Source: an uncultured Roseobacter sp. | GTDB taxonomy: Bacteria; Pseudomonadota; Alphaproteobacteria; Rhodobacterales; Rhodobacteraceae | Reading direction: 5' to 3' | DNA length: 64,000 bases | NCBI RefSeq assembly: GCF_947492555.1 | Contig: NZ_CANLNE010000002.1 | Coordinates: 797,501 to 861,500 of the forward strand | Part shown: positions 8,589 to 17,934 of the stretch, one piece after another | How positions within the stretch are numbered: position 1 is the first letter of the stretch | Layout of the letters: every line of letters begins with the position of its first letter | Notes under the pieces: generated by a model | Seen by the model: only the letters and a program-made list of their open reading frames with translations | Databases searched by the model: none | What the model was told of the DNA's origin: nothing | Program-made: the position numbers and the translations under genes

Positions 8589-9631
8589 TATCCCTGTTGT
8601 GGCGCATCATCCGAGGCGCGATCCTTCTTTTGCTGCTGCTTGTCGTTGTGTTGCTGATTCCGGTTGCCCATAACGAGATTGCCTGCCGGGGCGAAAGCAT
8701 TCCCAATGACTACACCGCGATCTTGCCAGCAGAGCATCACCGCCCCGAGAGCCGCACGTATCTGACCTATCCCGAATGGCATATCGTGCATGCCTACGAC
8801 GACTACGCGCAGGTCATCGCAACCGGTGATCCACATGATTTTGGATTTCTGCAGGGTATTCACGGGTTCTGGGCCTCGCTGTGCGATCTGTCCAAGATTT
8901 CAGGTCAGCATGGCGGATTTCCCTGGGAGACCAAACAAATGGTCTATGTGATCGGCATCAGTTTCACAGTGGAATTGATGTTCAAGGCCGCCTATGAGGA
9001 GACCGTTGGGCGCGCCGTGGTTTGGTTTCGTGGGCCGACACGCGCTCCGCTGGACGATCTTTCCGCACAACAGGCGCGCGGATATGCGACCTTTCTGCAG
9101 CAGGTGCCGTGGTACCGGTGGGACTTTCTCTCCGATGCCGCGGCCTTGGAGGCCGCCGCCGCGACAGGTTTGCGGGACCGTGAACGGCAAATAGCCCTTG
9201 GTCTGGAGTATCGGACGAAGGCAGCCTATGCCGGGGCTATCAGCGCTGCAGTCGAGAATGTCGGCGCCGATGCGTTAACCTTGCGTATGATCGTGACAGG
9301 CTATGCTGGGGCCGCGCCGGAAGGTGTCACCGTGGTTGCGCAACGCGATGAAGGCACGGAACTTGAAACGCCGCGGTATCGCGTGCTGACTGAACTGATG
9401 CTGAGCATGGCGCAGGACGGTACGGATTTTGTGGAGATTGCAGGAAATGATGACATCATGCTGACGGTTCTTGCCGATACTGCCCAATTTGAAGGTGCCC
9501 GCAGTTCTATGCGCCGGCAGGGGTACGGCGACTATCGGCATCTGGTCGGGCTCAAGGTGCGTGATCTTGGAGATCGGCTTCGTGCCTTTCTGGCGACGGG
9601 CGTGACCGTGGAGCACATCCATGACTATTAA
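8585..9631 (+). CDS. Membrane-anchored protein of unknown function
   Basis: 348 residues. An N-terminal hydrophobic helix (about 10-30, rich in Leu/Val) anchors a large soluble domain, probably periplasmic. The part TYPEWHIVHAYDDYAQ, near residue 60, is the most family-like stretch, followed by a possible second hydrophobic segment around MVYVIGISFTVELMF. I do not recognise a named family. GTG at 8585 overlaps the previous stop (GTGA); an ATG at 8558 is possible but lies inside the previous gene. Part of the FAD oxidase block by overlap on both sides. Confidence 0.7.
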   Translation: MISLLWRIIRGAILLLLLLVVVLLIPVAHNEIACRGESIPNDYTAILPAEHHRPESRTYLTYPEWHIVHAYDDYAQVIATGDPHDFGFLQGIHGFWASLCDLSKISGQHGGFPWETKQMVYVIGISFTVELMFKAAYEETVGRAVVWFRGPTRAPLDDLSAQQARGYATFLQQVPWYRWDFLSDAAALEAAAATGLRDRERQIALGLEYRTKAAYAGAISAAVENVGADALTLRMIVTGYAGAAPEGVTVVAQRDEGTELETPRYRVLTELMLSMAQDGTDFVEIAGNDDIMLTVLADTAQFEGARSSMRRQGYGDYRHLVGLKVRDLGDRLRAFLATGVTVEHIHDY

Positions 9632-9902
9632 ATGGCTGATGGGATTGGGTGTTCTTGGTACCGGTTGGCTTGCGCTTCTGGCCTCGGTGATGCTGCTGTC
9701 GAGCGACGCGCCTGCGGCGTTGGTCCCGCTTGCGACAGCAGATTTTATCGATGCGTTGCCGGACCATATTTCGATTACAGACACCACGGCGCTTGGCACG
9801 GTGCTTGTGAGCGACGATGCGGATTTTGTCGCCCAACTCTACCGGGCGGGGGCTGTTGTCGTGCTGCCGGCGGGGTTGATGGGCTGTGCCCCGCTAACCT
9901 GA
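9621..9902 (+). CDS. Short membrane or secreted protein, unknown
   Basis: 93 residues with an N-terminal hydrophobic segment (about 5-27) that could be a signal or anchor, then a short domain with alternating hydrophobic residues (SDDADFVAQLYRAGAVVVLPAG). It ends in MGCAPLT. The gene overlaps the preceding one by 11 bases and closes the four-gene block. No recognised family. The 76 bases after it, before the convergent LytTR gene, contain nothing I can name. Confidence 0.6.
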   Translation: MTIKWLMGLGVLGTGWLALLASVMLLSSDAPAALVPLATADFIDALPDHISITDTTALGTVLVSDDADFVAQLYRAGAVVVLPAGLMGCAPLT

Positions 9903-9978
9903 TCCAGAAGAGTTGCGCGAGACGCGCAAAACACCCGCATTTGGGGCGGCCTCCGAAACACCAACCCAGAAGGTCACT

Positions 9979-10758
9979 CTACGTATCAGCTTTTTGCGCT
10001 GACAGCACCGCGCGTACCTCTTTGCGGAAGGCTCGTCCGACGGGCACAGTTTCCCCGCTTTTCAGGAACAGTTTTCCGGCCCCACCGGAATGGGTCAATC
10101 GGTCCATCTGGTCCTGCGCAACCCACCAGGATCGGTGCACACGCAGGCCATATCCTCTCAAGGCGGCATCAGCTTCTGACAGGGAACCCCGGATCAGGGC
10201 TTCGCCCAAGCGCGTGCGGGCCAGAACATAGTGATCCTGTGCCCGCAGCCACAAAATCTCTCGGCCAACTTCCGGCGGCAGTTTGTTCAGCCAGTTCTGT
10301 CCCGCATCGGTCACTTCGGTCTTGTGACGCGCCGCAGTCCCAAAGCCCTCGTAAATCAAACCGACGATCACAGCGACGAATGATGCGTAAGGCGTGAGCA
10401 TCCGGACTGACGACAAAAAAGGTTCGGCAAAAAATGCTACATCCAGCGCCGCGACAAACAGGGCGATTGGAACGCCCGCAATCATGCCTCCCAAGACGAC
10501 TGACACCCGCGGGGACAGGTCCCAATCCTCTGCGTGGCTGGCACACGTCATCGATGTCAAAAAGCCCAGCCAGAAACTCCCCAGGCTGACCAGGCTCCAA
10601 TAAACGATGCGTACGCCCAGAACCAAACTGTTGAATGTGCCGAAGGGCCCGGTGGCAAAGACCAGTGCCGTTATCGCCAGAAAGATGAGCCAAAACCGTG
10701 AACTGGCCGCAAGCACGCGCGCTTCGGCCAGCGCAAAGGCAAATGGGGTGTCGTTCAC
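9979..10758 (-). CDS. Membrane-bound LytTR-family transcriptional regulator
   Basis: An N-terminal half with about four membrane helices is fused to a C-terminal LytTR DNA-binding domain (PPEVGREILWLRAQDHYVLART ... LRVHRSWWVAQD). This is the architecture of membrane-tethered LytTR regulators that respond to an envelope signal without a separate kinase. The frame is open to 10836, but that start has no ribosome site and would leave only 15 bases to the divergent hydrolase. The GTG at 10758, preceded by AGGT, gives a natural N-terminus (VNDTPFAF) and about 260 residues. Target genes are unknown; the divergent serine hydrolase is the obvious candidate. Confidence 0.8.
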   Translation of the reverse strand: MNDTPFAFALAEARVLAASSRFWLIFLAITALVFATGPFGTFNSLVLGVRIVYWSLVSLGSFWLGFLTSMTCASHAEDWDLSPRVSVVLGGMIAGVPIALFVAALDVAFFAEPFLSSVRMLTPYASFVAVIVGLIYEGFGTAARHKTEVTDAGQNWLNKLPPEVGREILWLRAQDHYVLARTRLGEALIRGSLSEADAALRGYGLRVHRSWWVAQDQMDRLTHSGGAGKLFLKSGETVPVGRAFRKEVRAVLSAQKADT

Positions 10759-10851
10759 GAATAAATACCTGACGTTGGCGACACGGTGCTTCAGCCCTGC
10801 ACAATGTCGGGCTAGCACACCGGCAATTGTGACCATACGAGGACATCTTTG

Positions 10852-12063
10852 ATGAGGATTGCAAGCCGTCTTATGCGCATCGCCTTGGGAATTCTGATCT
10901 TGCTGGTCTTGGCAGGGGGCGGTGGCTTTCTATGGCTCTGGACCTCGCCATATTGGGCGGGCATCACGCTTTTCTCTGACGGTAAGCGGGTCGAGAATTT
11001 CCGAACCATGGAACGGGTTTTCCCCTATCGCGATGTTGCGGCTAGCGGGTCGGTTTGGGCGTTTACGTCCGACCCCCGCCCGTTACCGCAAACTTATAGG
11101 TACAATGGTGAGCTCCGCGACACCGCGACGTTCCTCGACGAGACTCAAACGACCGGACTGATTGTGGTTCATGACGGCGTAATCAGCCATGAGGAATACC
11201 GGCTGGGCGCGACTGGGACTTCACGTTTCACCTCTTGGTCTATGGCGAAATCGGTTTTGTCCGCACTGGTCGGCATAGCCCTCAAGGAGGGGCATATCGG
11301 CAGTCTGGCCGACCGCATCGACCAATACGTGCCTGAACTGGTGGGGTCGGGATATGATGGTGTCACGATTGAAGACGCGCTCACCATGTCTTCCGGCGTG
11401 TCCTTCGATGAAGATTATGGCAATCCGTTTTCGGACGTGAACATGCTGTTTTTCAAGCTCGCTGCGGGTGCCGACATGCGGGACACGCTGGTGACTTTGG
11501 TCAATGACAGACCGACCGGCACCTATAACAACTACGTCAGCTCAGACAGCATCGCGATTGGTCTGATGCTGGAGGCAGCAACAGGTATGCCGTTGGATAG
11601 ATATCTGGAGGCGCGCCTCTGGACGCCTATGGGCGCCGAAAGCGATGCGTTCTGGAGCACCGGGCGCGCGGGTGCCGTTCTGCCGTTTTGCTGTCTGAAT
11701 GCGCGATTGCGCGACTACGCGCGTTTTGGCCGCCTCTACCTGATGTCCGGCAGGCGCGGCTCTCATCAGATCGTACCCAGCGACTGGGTCACCTACTCAA
11801 CGCGACCAATCGGGCCGCATCTTGAGCCGGGCGAAAACCCGGCATCTTCCTGGACCTTTGGGTATGGGTATCACTGGTGGATCCCCGAGGCGCCTGAAGA
11901 TGAATTTCTCGCGATTGGGATTTGGGGGCAGTACATCTATGTTGATCGTTTTCGGCGGATCGTGATCATAAAATCCAGCGCCGATCCTGATTTTGACACC
12001 CGTGATCATGAGACTGTCGCTGTTTTCCGAGCGATCTCAAAGAGCATCGCTGATGGTCGATAG
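10852..12063 (+). CDS. Serine hydrolase of the beta-lactamase/NylB-like family
   Basis: 403 residues. An N-terminal hydrophobic helix (about 8-30) is followed by a penicillin-binding-fold hydrolase domain. The catalytic SxxK motif is SMAK (Ser130, Lys133), and a YxN-type motif follows in TYNNYVSS. The family includes class C beta-lactamases, esterases and 6-aminohexanoate-oligomer hydrolases; the SMAK form points to the last group rather than to true beta-lactamases. ATG at 10852 has AGGA eight bases before it. It is divergent from the LytTR regulator, with roughly 93 bases between the two starts for promoters. Substrate unknown. Confidence 0.85.
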   Translation: MRIASRLMRIALGILILLVLAGGGGFLWLWTSPYWAGITLFSDGKRVENFRTMERVFPYRDVAASGSVWAFTSDPRPLPQTYRYNGELRDTATFLDETQTTGLIVVHDGVISHEEYRLGATGTSRFTSWSMAKSVLSALVGIALKEGHIGSLADRIDQYVPELVGSGYDGVTIEDALTMSSGVSFDEDYGNPFSDVNMLFFKLAAGADMRDTLVTLVNDRPTGTYNNYVSSDSIAIGLMLEAATGMPLDRYLEARLWTPMGAESDAFWSTGRAGAVLPFCCLNARLRDYARFGRLYLMSGRRGSHQIVPSDWVTYSTRPIGPHLEPGENPASSWTFGYGYHWWIPEAPEDEFLAIGIWGQYIYVDRFRRIVIIKSSADPDFDTRDHETVAVFRAISKSIADGR

Positions 12064-12152
12064 CCTTGGCCGGATGGAGTTATATTCCATCTTACATGGC
12101 TTCCCATGGTCTGCTGACCTTGTGTCTTGCAAGAAGCCGCAACGTAACAGAG

Positions 12153-12455
12153 TCACGCGCCGAGGTGTTCCGCTTCACGGTCAATAGACCACTCGATCAA
12201 GCCGCGCCAAATGCTCTCTACAAGGACCGGATCCAAGCCCTGTGCGCGGGCGCGGGTTGCGACATTGCTTACGACTTCTTCAACCCGGTCCGTGATGCGT
12301 GCGGGCAAGCCCTCTGCTTCTTTGAGGACGACAGCGCGATCAATGTACCGGCTGCGCTCCGCAAGAAGATCAATCAGATCGGCATCAATAGCATCTATTT
12401 CAACGCGAAGATCCTGCATCTTTTCGCAGAGATGTGGCGGTTTTCGGATGGTCAT
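12153..12455 (-). CDS. Chorismate mutase, AroQ type
   Basis: A 100-residue, all-helical AroQ-class domain that converts chorismate to prephenate. Visible family marks are LRVEIDAIDADLIDLLAERSRYI at the first long helix (in two short runs), an alkaline switch to AVVLKEAEG, then RITDRVEEVV and VESIWRGLIEWSI. The related PchB isochorismate-pyruvate lyases share this fold, and the sequence alone does not separate the two. ATG at 12455 has GAAGGA before it; the reading frame is open further upstream but that part does not look coding. It stands alone, with no aromatic amino acid genes beside it. Confidence 0.85.
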   Translation of the reverse strand: MTIRKPPHLCEKMQDLRVEIDAIDADLIDLLAERSRYIDRAVVLKEAEGLPARITDRVEEVVSNVATRARAQGLDPVLVESIWRGLIEWSIDREAEHLGA

Positions 12456-12843
12456 CGCGCTTCCTTCTTTGTGATTTTGAGGTCTGACGTGCTCGCCCAT
12501 CGGCGGTTTTCGCTTTCGTCCGTCAGATATATTTGTACCTCCCGAAATCACAAGACGGCACTGTGCGGCCTCTTGTCCCTTGGCCCCTGATATGAAGTGG
12601 AGTTGAGATGGCTCTGGCCGCGGGTCATCTGAATGCTTTTCGAAAAGGTTGTCGTACTCACTGGGAATGCAGCCCCAAAGAAGGAGGCGTGGATACGATC
12701 TCGCGCAGAAGTCGACGCACAACAATCGCAAAATCCTTGTTTGAGGTGATGCAACCGTGCGACCTGAGAGACAAACAGTTTCGCGTCTTTCAATGATGGT
12801 ACCGCGCAACGGGTGCACGGTACATGATTTGGTTTGGTTGTGT
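12456..12843. other. 388-bp non-coding gap
   Basis: No convincing gene is found here. Short open frames have no ribosome sites and no recognisable protein. One hairpin is visible at 12799-12823 (GTACCGCGC pairing with GCACGGTAC, one G-U), placed about 20 bases after the chemoreceptor stop. It has no following T-run on the minus strand, so it is only a weak candidate for transcript end processing. Confidence 0.5.
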
Positions 12844-15264
12844 TCAGTTCACTGCCGCTTGCGCATGCGTTTCGGCGCCAGCACCTGTTTTGAAGCACCC
12901 GCTGGTTTCGATAAGCGCGTCGGTTCTCACCTTGAGCGCGGCGGTCGATGCGGCAGTTTCCTCGAACATCGCAGCATTTTGCTGGGTGACGCCATCCAAT
13001 TCATTCATTGCGCCACTCACCTGTGTGAGGGCCGCCGTTTGCTCAACCGTCGCATTGGCAACGGAATGCATGGCTTCGTTCAGACCTTCAATAAAGTCGG
13101 AAATCCTGGAAATCGCATCGCCGGTTTCATCCACCTGCTTGGCGCCTTTGGTTACCTGTATTTCACTTGTTTCGATCAGGGTGTTGATCTCGCTTGCAGC
13201 GGTTGCCGCGCGCTGCGCCAGTGCGCGGACCTCCGAAGCGACGACACTGAAGCCACGTCCACTTTCGCCGGCTCTGGCCGCTTCAACACCGGCGTTGAGT
13301 GCAAGCAGGTTGGTTTGAAACGAGATATCGTCGATCAGTGAGGTGACCTTCGAGATTTCTTTGGAGGCGTGCACAATGGCAGCCATTGATGCCACGGCCC
13401 GCTTCACGACATCCCCGGTCTTGTTGGCGATATCCAACGCTTCATTGGTCAGATCTCGTGCTTCGCCGGCCTGCGCCGAAACAGAGTCGACCGATGCCGA
13501 CAGTTCCGCCACCGCGCTGGACGATTCCTGCAAAGACGCCGCCTGCGACTCGGTGCGTTTGGCCAAGGATTGGGTGGCATTGGCTATCGCATCCGTATCA
13601 GCATCGATCGCTTGCGCGTTTTCAAGCACAGCATCTACCAGTTTCGCGATCTGCATCAGCGAAGCATTGAACGATTTTTGCAAATCGAGGAACGCGCCTT
13701 TGAAATCACCGTCCATACGCGCGCTCAGGTCGCCGTCATGCATCTTGCCCGTGACCCTGAAGATCGCTTCAAGGCCTGTCTCCACGGTCTCTAGTAAGTC
13801 ATCTACATGGCGTCCGACCAGAGCAAGATCCTTATGTTTGGATGACATGGACACACGTGTCGAGAAATCTCCATTACCTGCAGCCTGCGATACCTGACCG
13901 ATCCGCTCCTGCAAGGCATCCTGCTCTTTCTGCCGTTGCGCTGCTTCTGCTGCGGCACGCTCGCGCTCCTCATGGAGTGCCTTTTGCTCGGCGAGCATTC
14001 TCATTTGCTCTTCTGCCATGGCGCGATGCTCTTCTGCAGCCTTTTCGGCCGCTTCCGTCAGTTCAAGATTTCGGATCAGCGAGGATCGAAAGGCGCTGGC
14101 CGCTTCGGCGATAGAGCCAATTTCTGTTTCTCCTGCCAGGTCGCTGAAGGTCACGGCGGTGTTGCCCTGCGACAATGCCGAGATACGTTCAGAAAGATCT
14201 TTTGCCGGTGCAACGGCAGAGGTTTTGAGTATGCGCCCGATTCCGAGCGCTAAGCCAGCGCAGATCAATGCGGTTGCCGATGCAATGACCATCCCGATGT
14301 ATTTCGAGGAACGTATGTCGTTATCCAGGTCCCTGGTTTGTTCGTAGAGGCTCACGTCGATTGTCGAATCAAGCTGTGCAAGCGCCTCCAGGGCCGGGCC
14401 GTCCGACACCTTGACGAGCGCGTCGATCTCCAATGCTGAAAGACCTTCCGCCACCGCTCTTCGGGCTTGCTCCAAGCCTTGTTCGTATTCTGAAACAACT
14501 TCTCTCAAGGCGTCGAGTGCTGCGATCTCGGTGGCATTGTTGGATAGGGATGCGTAGAGTTCGATATCAAGCTTTGCACGCTCCAGTGATGCCGTGATTT
14601 TTTCGACGCGCGGGGCGTCCTTGCGCAACACGTAGTTCTTGAAATGGTGGATCATGCCGCCATAGCCAAGTGCGCTTCGCAGGTCGCTCAACAGTCCGGA
14701 TTTGCTCTTGCTTCCTTCTTCCGCAGAGAGGCCTGTGGCCTCCACATACGCAAGCTGTTGAACGGCGGCGATGGCGGCAAGAGCGTCGAGTGCTGGGGAA
14801 TCGTCAATCTTGACGACGGCATCAATGTCCTCCGGCGTAGCCCCTGCCTCCACCATGGCTTTGACGTCTTTGGATTTTGCCAGATAGGCGGCAACGACGG
14901 CGGTGATGTTCTCTGCGTGTACCTTGTTTTCGGGGCTGGTTCTGGCCAGCCGCTCCAGCGCAATTGTCGCAGCATGGGCGTCATCAGAGATATCGTCGAA
15001 ATGCCGTTCCGTGCCTCTGAGGACATAGTTCTTGAAGGAGTGGATCAAACCGCCGTAACCGACCGACGTAATGACCTCGCCCAACTCAATGCCAACCGGG
15101 TCGGCAGAATGCGACAGGATGCCTGCATCGCGTTCGGATTCCATCAAAAGATAGACGATGACGGCAGCACAGGCCGTCAACAGCAAGCCCGCAGATGTCA
15201 GTGCCGCGACGATCATGCGAAAAAGAGTATCAAGCGAGGTATTTTTGAGTGATTCCGGTAACAT
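12844..15264 (-). CDS. Methyl-accepting chemotaxis protein with duplicated sensor module
   Basis: 806-residue chemoreceptor. Membrane helices are at about 15-40 and 322-345, enclosing a periplasmic sensor. That sensor is an internal duplication: [15 protein letters not shown] (69-83) and [15 protein letters not shown] (200-214), each followed about 75-80 residues later by a similar IDAxVK..D.PALxAL segment. Next come a HAMP-like region, a second HAMP/coiled-coil stretch and the signalling domain, with the conserved hairpin [20 protein letters not shown] and [12 protein letters not shown]. It lacks an obvious C-terminal CheR-binding pentapeptide. No other chemotaxis genes are nearby, so it is an orphan receptor. 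The ligand is unknown. Confidence 0.93.
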   Translation of the reverse strand: MLPESLKNTSLDTLFRMIVAALTSAGLLLTACAAVIVYLLMESERDAGILSHSADPVGIELGEVITSVGYGGLIHSFKNYVLRGTERHFDDISDDAHAATIALERLARTSPENKVHAENITAVVAAYLAKSKDVKAMVEAGATPEDIDAVVKIDDSPALDALAAIAAVQQLAYVEATGLSAEEGSKSKSGLLSDLRSALGYGGMIHHFKNYVLRKDAPRVEKITASLERAKLDIELYASLSNNATEIAALDALREVVSEYEQGLEQARRAVAEGLSALEIDALVKVSDGPALEALAQLDSTIDVSLYEQTRDLDNDIRSSKYIGMVIASATALICAGLALGIGRILKTSAVAPAKDLSERISALSQGNTAVTFSDLAGETEIGSIAEAASAFRSSLIRNLELTEAAEKAAEEHRAMAEEQMRMLAEQKALHEERERAAAEAAQRQKEQDALQERIGQVSQAAGNGDFSTRVSMSSKHKDLALVGRHVDDLLETVETGLEAIFRVTGKMHDGDLSARMDGDFKGAFLDLQKSFNASLMQIAKLVDAVLENAQAIDADTDAIANATQSLAKRTESQAASLQESSSAVAELSASVDSVSAQAGEARDLTNEALDIANKTGDVVKRAVASMAAIVHASKEISKVTSLIDDISFQTNLLALNAGVEAARAGESGRGFSVVASEVRALAQRAATAASEINTLIETSEIQVTKGAKQVDETGDAISRISDFIEGLNEAMHSVANATVEQTAALTQVSGAMNELDGVTQQNAAMFEETAASTAALKVRTDALIETSGCFKTGAGAETHAQAAVN

Positions 15265-15596
15265 GTCGGCCTCCTAACGAGTGGTCGGTCCCGATCTGTA
15301 TGCCTTGGGATACCCTAACAACCGGTTAGCTTTGAGGCAAAATCTGCACTTTTTTGCATACTCGGAAAAACCTCAAAGATCAGAATGTGTTGCGTGGCAG
15401 AACCGGTGAAACTGGTGGCCCGAATGCCTTCCCTCTTGGCATGAAGCGGGGTGTTGGGGTAGTCTGTTCTAGCCGACTGAGGGCGGCACCCAGGTCCGCG
15501 GAAAGCCGTCATCGGCGCCCTTTCATATCGCTTAGAACACTTTGGTGTTTCTCATGCCCGATCCAGCGGACCGAAGGGCAGGATATGAGGAAACCC
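15265..15596. other. 332-bp divergent intergenic region
   Basis: This holds the promoters of the chemoreceptor (minus) and the ankyrin protein (plus). The chemoreceptor ATG is preceded by GGAGG. The open frame running through the region in phase with the ankyrin gene reads as non-protein-like. I see no RNA gene, and only a weak CTAAC/GTTAG repeat near 15317-15331. Confidence 0.4.
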
Positions 15597-17138
15597 ATGA
15601 CAAAATCCCTTGATCAACTGCGACGTGACGCAAAGGCTTTGCGCAGGGCTTATGAAGCGGGCGAAACCTATGCCCGGCACCGTGTTGCCAACCACCCGCC
15701 GCGCCCCGATGGCACCCTGCTGAAACATGCTGATTTCCTGCATGTCATCGCCCGTGAAAATCAGTTTGAAAGCTGGCCCGCCCTGAAGCTCGCCGCCGAG
15801 CTTCAGGGGCTTGATCGCGCGGCCCGGCAACAACGCCTCAAGATCGCGATCTTTCAGGGTCAGAATCATGTAATTGAACGCTTGCTCGCCGATACACCTG
15901 ATTTGGCGGAGGGGCTGTTCGGATTGCAGGTGGCATTATATGATCTGGCAGCTGTGAAAACGGCATTGGCGGACGATCCGCAGGTCGCCGTCCGCCCCCA
16001 TGGTGCGCGGACACCCATGTGTCATCTGGCCTTTTCCCGGTACATCCATCACCGCCCTGACCGTGCGGACGACATGATCGCCGTTGCCGAACTGCTTGTG
16101 GCCCATGGGGCGTCTGTGAATGACTCCATGCCGGTGGCACCGGACAATGATCACCCGCTATCCGCTCTCTATGGCGCCATAGGTCACGCGAACAACATGA
16201 TGCTCGGGAAGTGGCTGCTGGAACGCGGTGCGGACCCGAATGATGACGAGTCGCTCTACCACGCGACGGAACTTGGACACCACGAGGGGCTCCGGCTGTT
16301 GTTGAAACACGGAGCCGATCCGCGCGGCACGAATGCGCTGCTGCGGGCCATGGATTTTCACGATGTCGAGGCGGTCAGGCTGCTGTTGGCTGCAGGCGCG
16401 AAACCCAATGAATTCGATGGCACCCATGTGGGCGGAGAGCGCCCGTGGGTCATTCCAGCCTTGCATCAGGCCGCGCGCCGGATGTCCGACCGTGAGATGA
16501 TCGAGCTTCTGCTTGAGGCGGGGGCGGACCCCGCGGACACCTACGAAGGGCATTCGGCCTATGCTTACGCGCGTGTGTTCGGCAATCAGGTTCTGGCGGA
16601 TGCAATCGAGGCAAAGGGTACTGCGCCACGTTTGAGCCCGGTAGAGGAGCTGCTTGCCAACGCGGCGTCAGGCGGGGATGTGGGTGACGCACGGATCGAT
16701 CCCGCACAGTTGCCCGGAGCCTACCGGGATATCATCCGCATGATCCTGCATCTGCCGGGCAAGGGCGATCACATCAAACGTCTGGTCGGACTGGGGGTCC
16801 CTTTCGATGCGCCTGATGCGGAGGGCCTGACCCCGCTGCATGTTGCAGGCTGGGAAGGCCTGCCCGAATTGATGACGTACTTCATCGAAATCGGTGCCGA
16901 TCTGGATCATCAGAACGGCTATGGCGGTACACTATTGTCGACGATCCTGCACGGTTCCGAGAATTGCCCGCAACGGGCAGAGCGTGATCACGCGGCTTGC
17001 CTGATGGCGGCGCTGGAAGCAGGTGTGCCCGTGCCACGACGCGCGCCGGATGCGGCTGGTGATCCGGCGCTGGCCGATCTGCTTGCAGATTGGGTGGACC
17101 GCCACCCGGAGCAGGTGGTGGACGGCGGGCCGCTCTGA
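15597..17138 (+). CDS. Ankyrin-repeat protein
   Basis: About 513 residues. After a short N-terminal helical domain (LDQLRRDAKALRRAY, then FLHVIARENQFESWPALKLA) come several ankyrin repeats, seen as AELLVAHGASVN, GKWLLERGADPNDDE, LRLLLKHGADPRG, VRLLLAAGAKPNE, IELLLEAGADPAD and, near the C-terminus, GLTPLHVAGWEGLPELMTYFIEIGADLD. Such repeats form a protein-binding scaffold; no enzymatic domain is present. ATG at 15597 is favoured, as GAGGAAA lies six bases before it. ATG at 15585 is in frame. No signal peptide, so cytoplasmic. The partner is unknown. Confidence 0.85.
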   Translation: MTKSLDQLRRDAKALRRAYEAGETYARHRVANHPPRPDGTLLKHADFLHVIARENQFESWPALKLAAELQGLDRAARQQRLKIAIFQGQNHVIERLLADTPDLAEGLFGLQVALYDLAAVKTALADDPQVAVRPHGARTPMCHLAFSRYIHHRPDRADDMIAVAELLVAHGASVNDSMPVAPDNDHPLSALYGAIGHANNMMLGKWLLERGADPNDDESLYHATELGHHEGLRLLLKHGADPRGTNALLRAMDFHDVEAVRLLLAAGAKPNEFDGTHVGGERPWVIPALHQAARRMSDREMIELLLEAGADPADTYEGHSAYAYARVFGNQVLADAIEAKGTAPRLSPVEELLANAASGGDVGDARIDPAQLPGAYRDIIRMILHLPGKGDHIKRLVGLGVPFDAPDAEGLTPLHVAGWEGLPELMTYFIEIGADLDHQNGYGGTLLSTILHGSENCPQRAERDHAACLMAALEAGVPVPRRAPDAAGDPALADLLADWVDRHPEQVVDGGPL

Positions 17139-17156
17139 TCCTCAGAAAGGCCCTGA

Positions 17157-17924
17157 TCAGCGGCGACCGTCAAACTGCGTGACGGTTACCCCCGCTGTCT
17201 CCAAAGCCCCCCGCACGGAGCCGGCGATCTGCACGGCCGTTGGCGTGTCTCCGTGCAGGCAGATCGTGTCGATATCGGTTTTGATCTGCTTGCCAGAGGC
17301 TGTGATGATCGCGCCTGCCTGTACCATCTCGACCATGCGCTGGCCCGCGACCTCCGGATCGTGGATCACCGCACCCGGCAGGCTGCGGTCCACCAGCGTT
17401 GCATCATCGTTGTAGGCGCGGTCCGCAAAGATTTCGCCCGCACAAGAACACCCGAGCGCCCGCACGGCGGCTTCCTGCGCCGTGGCACAGAGCACCATGA
17501 CAATCAGGTCGGGATCAACGGAGAGCGCGGCCTCGTAGCAGTCCCGCGCCAGCTGTTCGTCTTCCGAGGCCATATTCGCCAGCGCCCCGTGCAGTTTCAG
17601 ATGCCGCACCTTGGTGCCCATCGCGCGCGCGACTCCGACCGAGGCCGCCACCTGGTAGCGAATGGAATTCTGAAGCTCGCCACGCGGTATGTTCATGCGC
17701 CGCCGCCCAAACCCCTGCAGGTCGGCAAAGCCGGGGTGCGCGCCGATGCCCACGCCGTTTTCCATCGCAATGCCCATGGTGGTCGCCATCACCTGCGCGT
17801 CCCCCGCGTGCGCGCCACAGGCGATATTGGCCGAGGTCACGATTTTCAGCAGGGCGGCGTCATCGCCCATTTTCCACGGGCCAAAACTCTCTCCCATATC
17901 GGCATTCAGGTCTACGCGGGTCAT
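17157..17924 (-). CDS. pxpA: 5-oxoprolinase subunit A (LamB/YcsF family)
   Basis: PxpA works with PxpB and PxpC to open 5-oxoproline (pyroglutamate) to glutamate at the cost of ATP. The 255-residue protein shows the family marks LNADMGESFGPW (5-16), NIACGAHAGD, GAHPGFADLQGFGRR and LKLHGAL. ATG at 17924 has GGAG at good spacing. It is the last gene of a unit that begins with the TRAP transporter and follows pxpC after 10 bases. The complete A-B-C set supports the oxoprolinase assignment over the other LamB/YcsF annotations. Confidence 0.93.
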   Translation of the reverse strand: MTRVDLNADMGESFGPWKMGDDAALLKIVTSANIACGAHAGDAQVMATTMGIAMENGVGIGAHPGFADLQGFGRRRMNIPRGELQNSIRYQVAASVGVARAMGTKVRHLKLHGALANMASEDEQLARDCYEAALSVDPDLIVMVLCATAQEAAVRALGCSCAGEIFADRAYNDDATLVDRSLPGAVIHDPEVAGQRMVEMVQAGAIITASGKQIKTDIDTICLHGDTPTAVQIAGSVRGALETAGVTVTQFDGRR

Positions 17925-17934
17925 GGGGTCTCCT

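Noticed and set aside
10852-12063. Calling the serine hydrolase an antibiotic-resistance beta-lactamase
   Set aside because: SMAK and the overall pattern fit NylB-like hydrolases; there is no typical class C KTG context that I can assign.
12456-12818. N-terminal extension of the chorismate mutase frame
   Set aside because: The extension is not protein-like, and ATG at 12455 has a good ribosome site and gives the normal family length.
15354-15596. N-terminal extension of the ankyrin protein
   Set aside because: The extended part is basic and Arg-rich without family resemblance; the ATG at 15597 has a good ribosome site.
17135-17160. CTGATC/GATCAG repeat between the ankyrin gene and pxpA as a terminator
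   Set aside because: Arms of six bases with a 14-base loop and no T-run on either strand.
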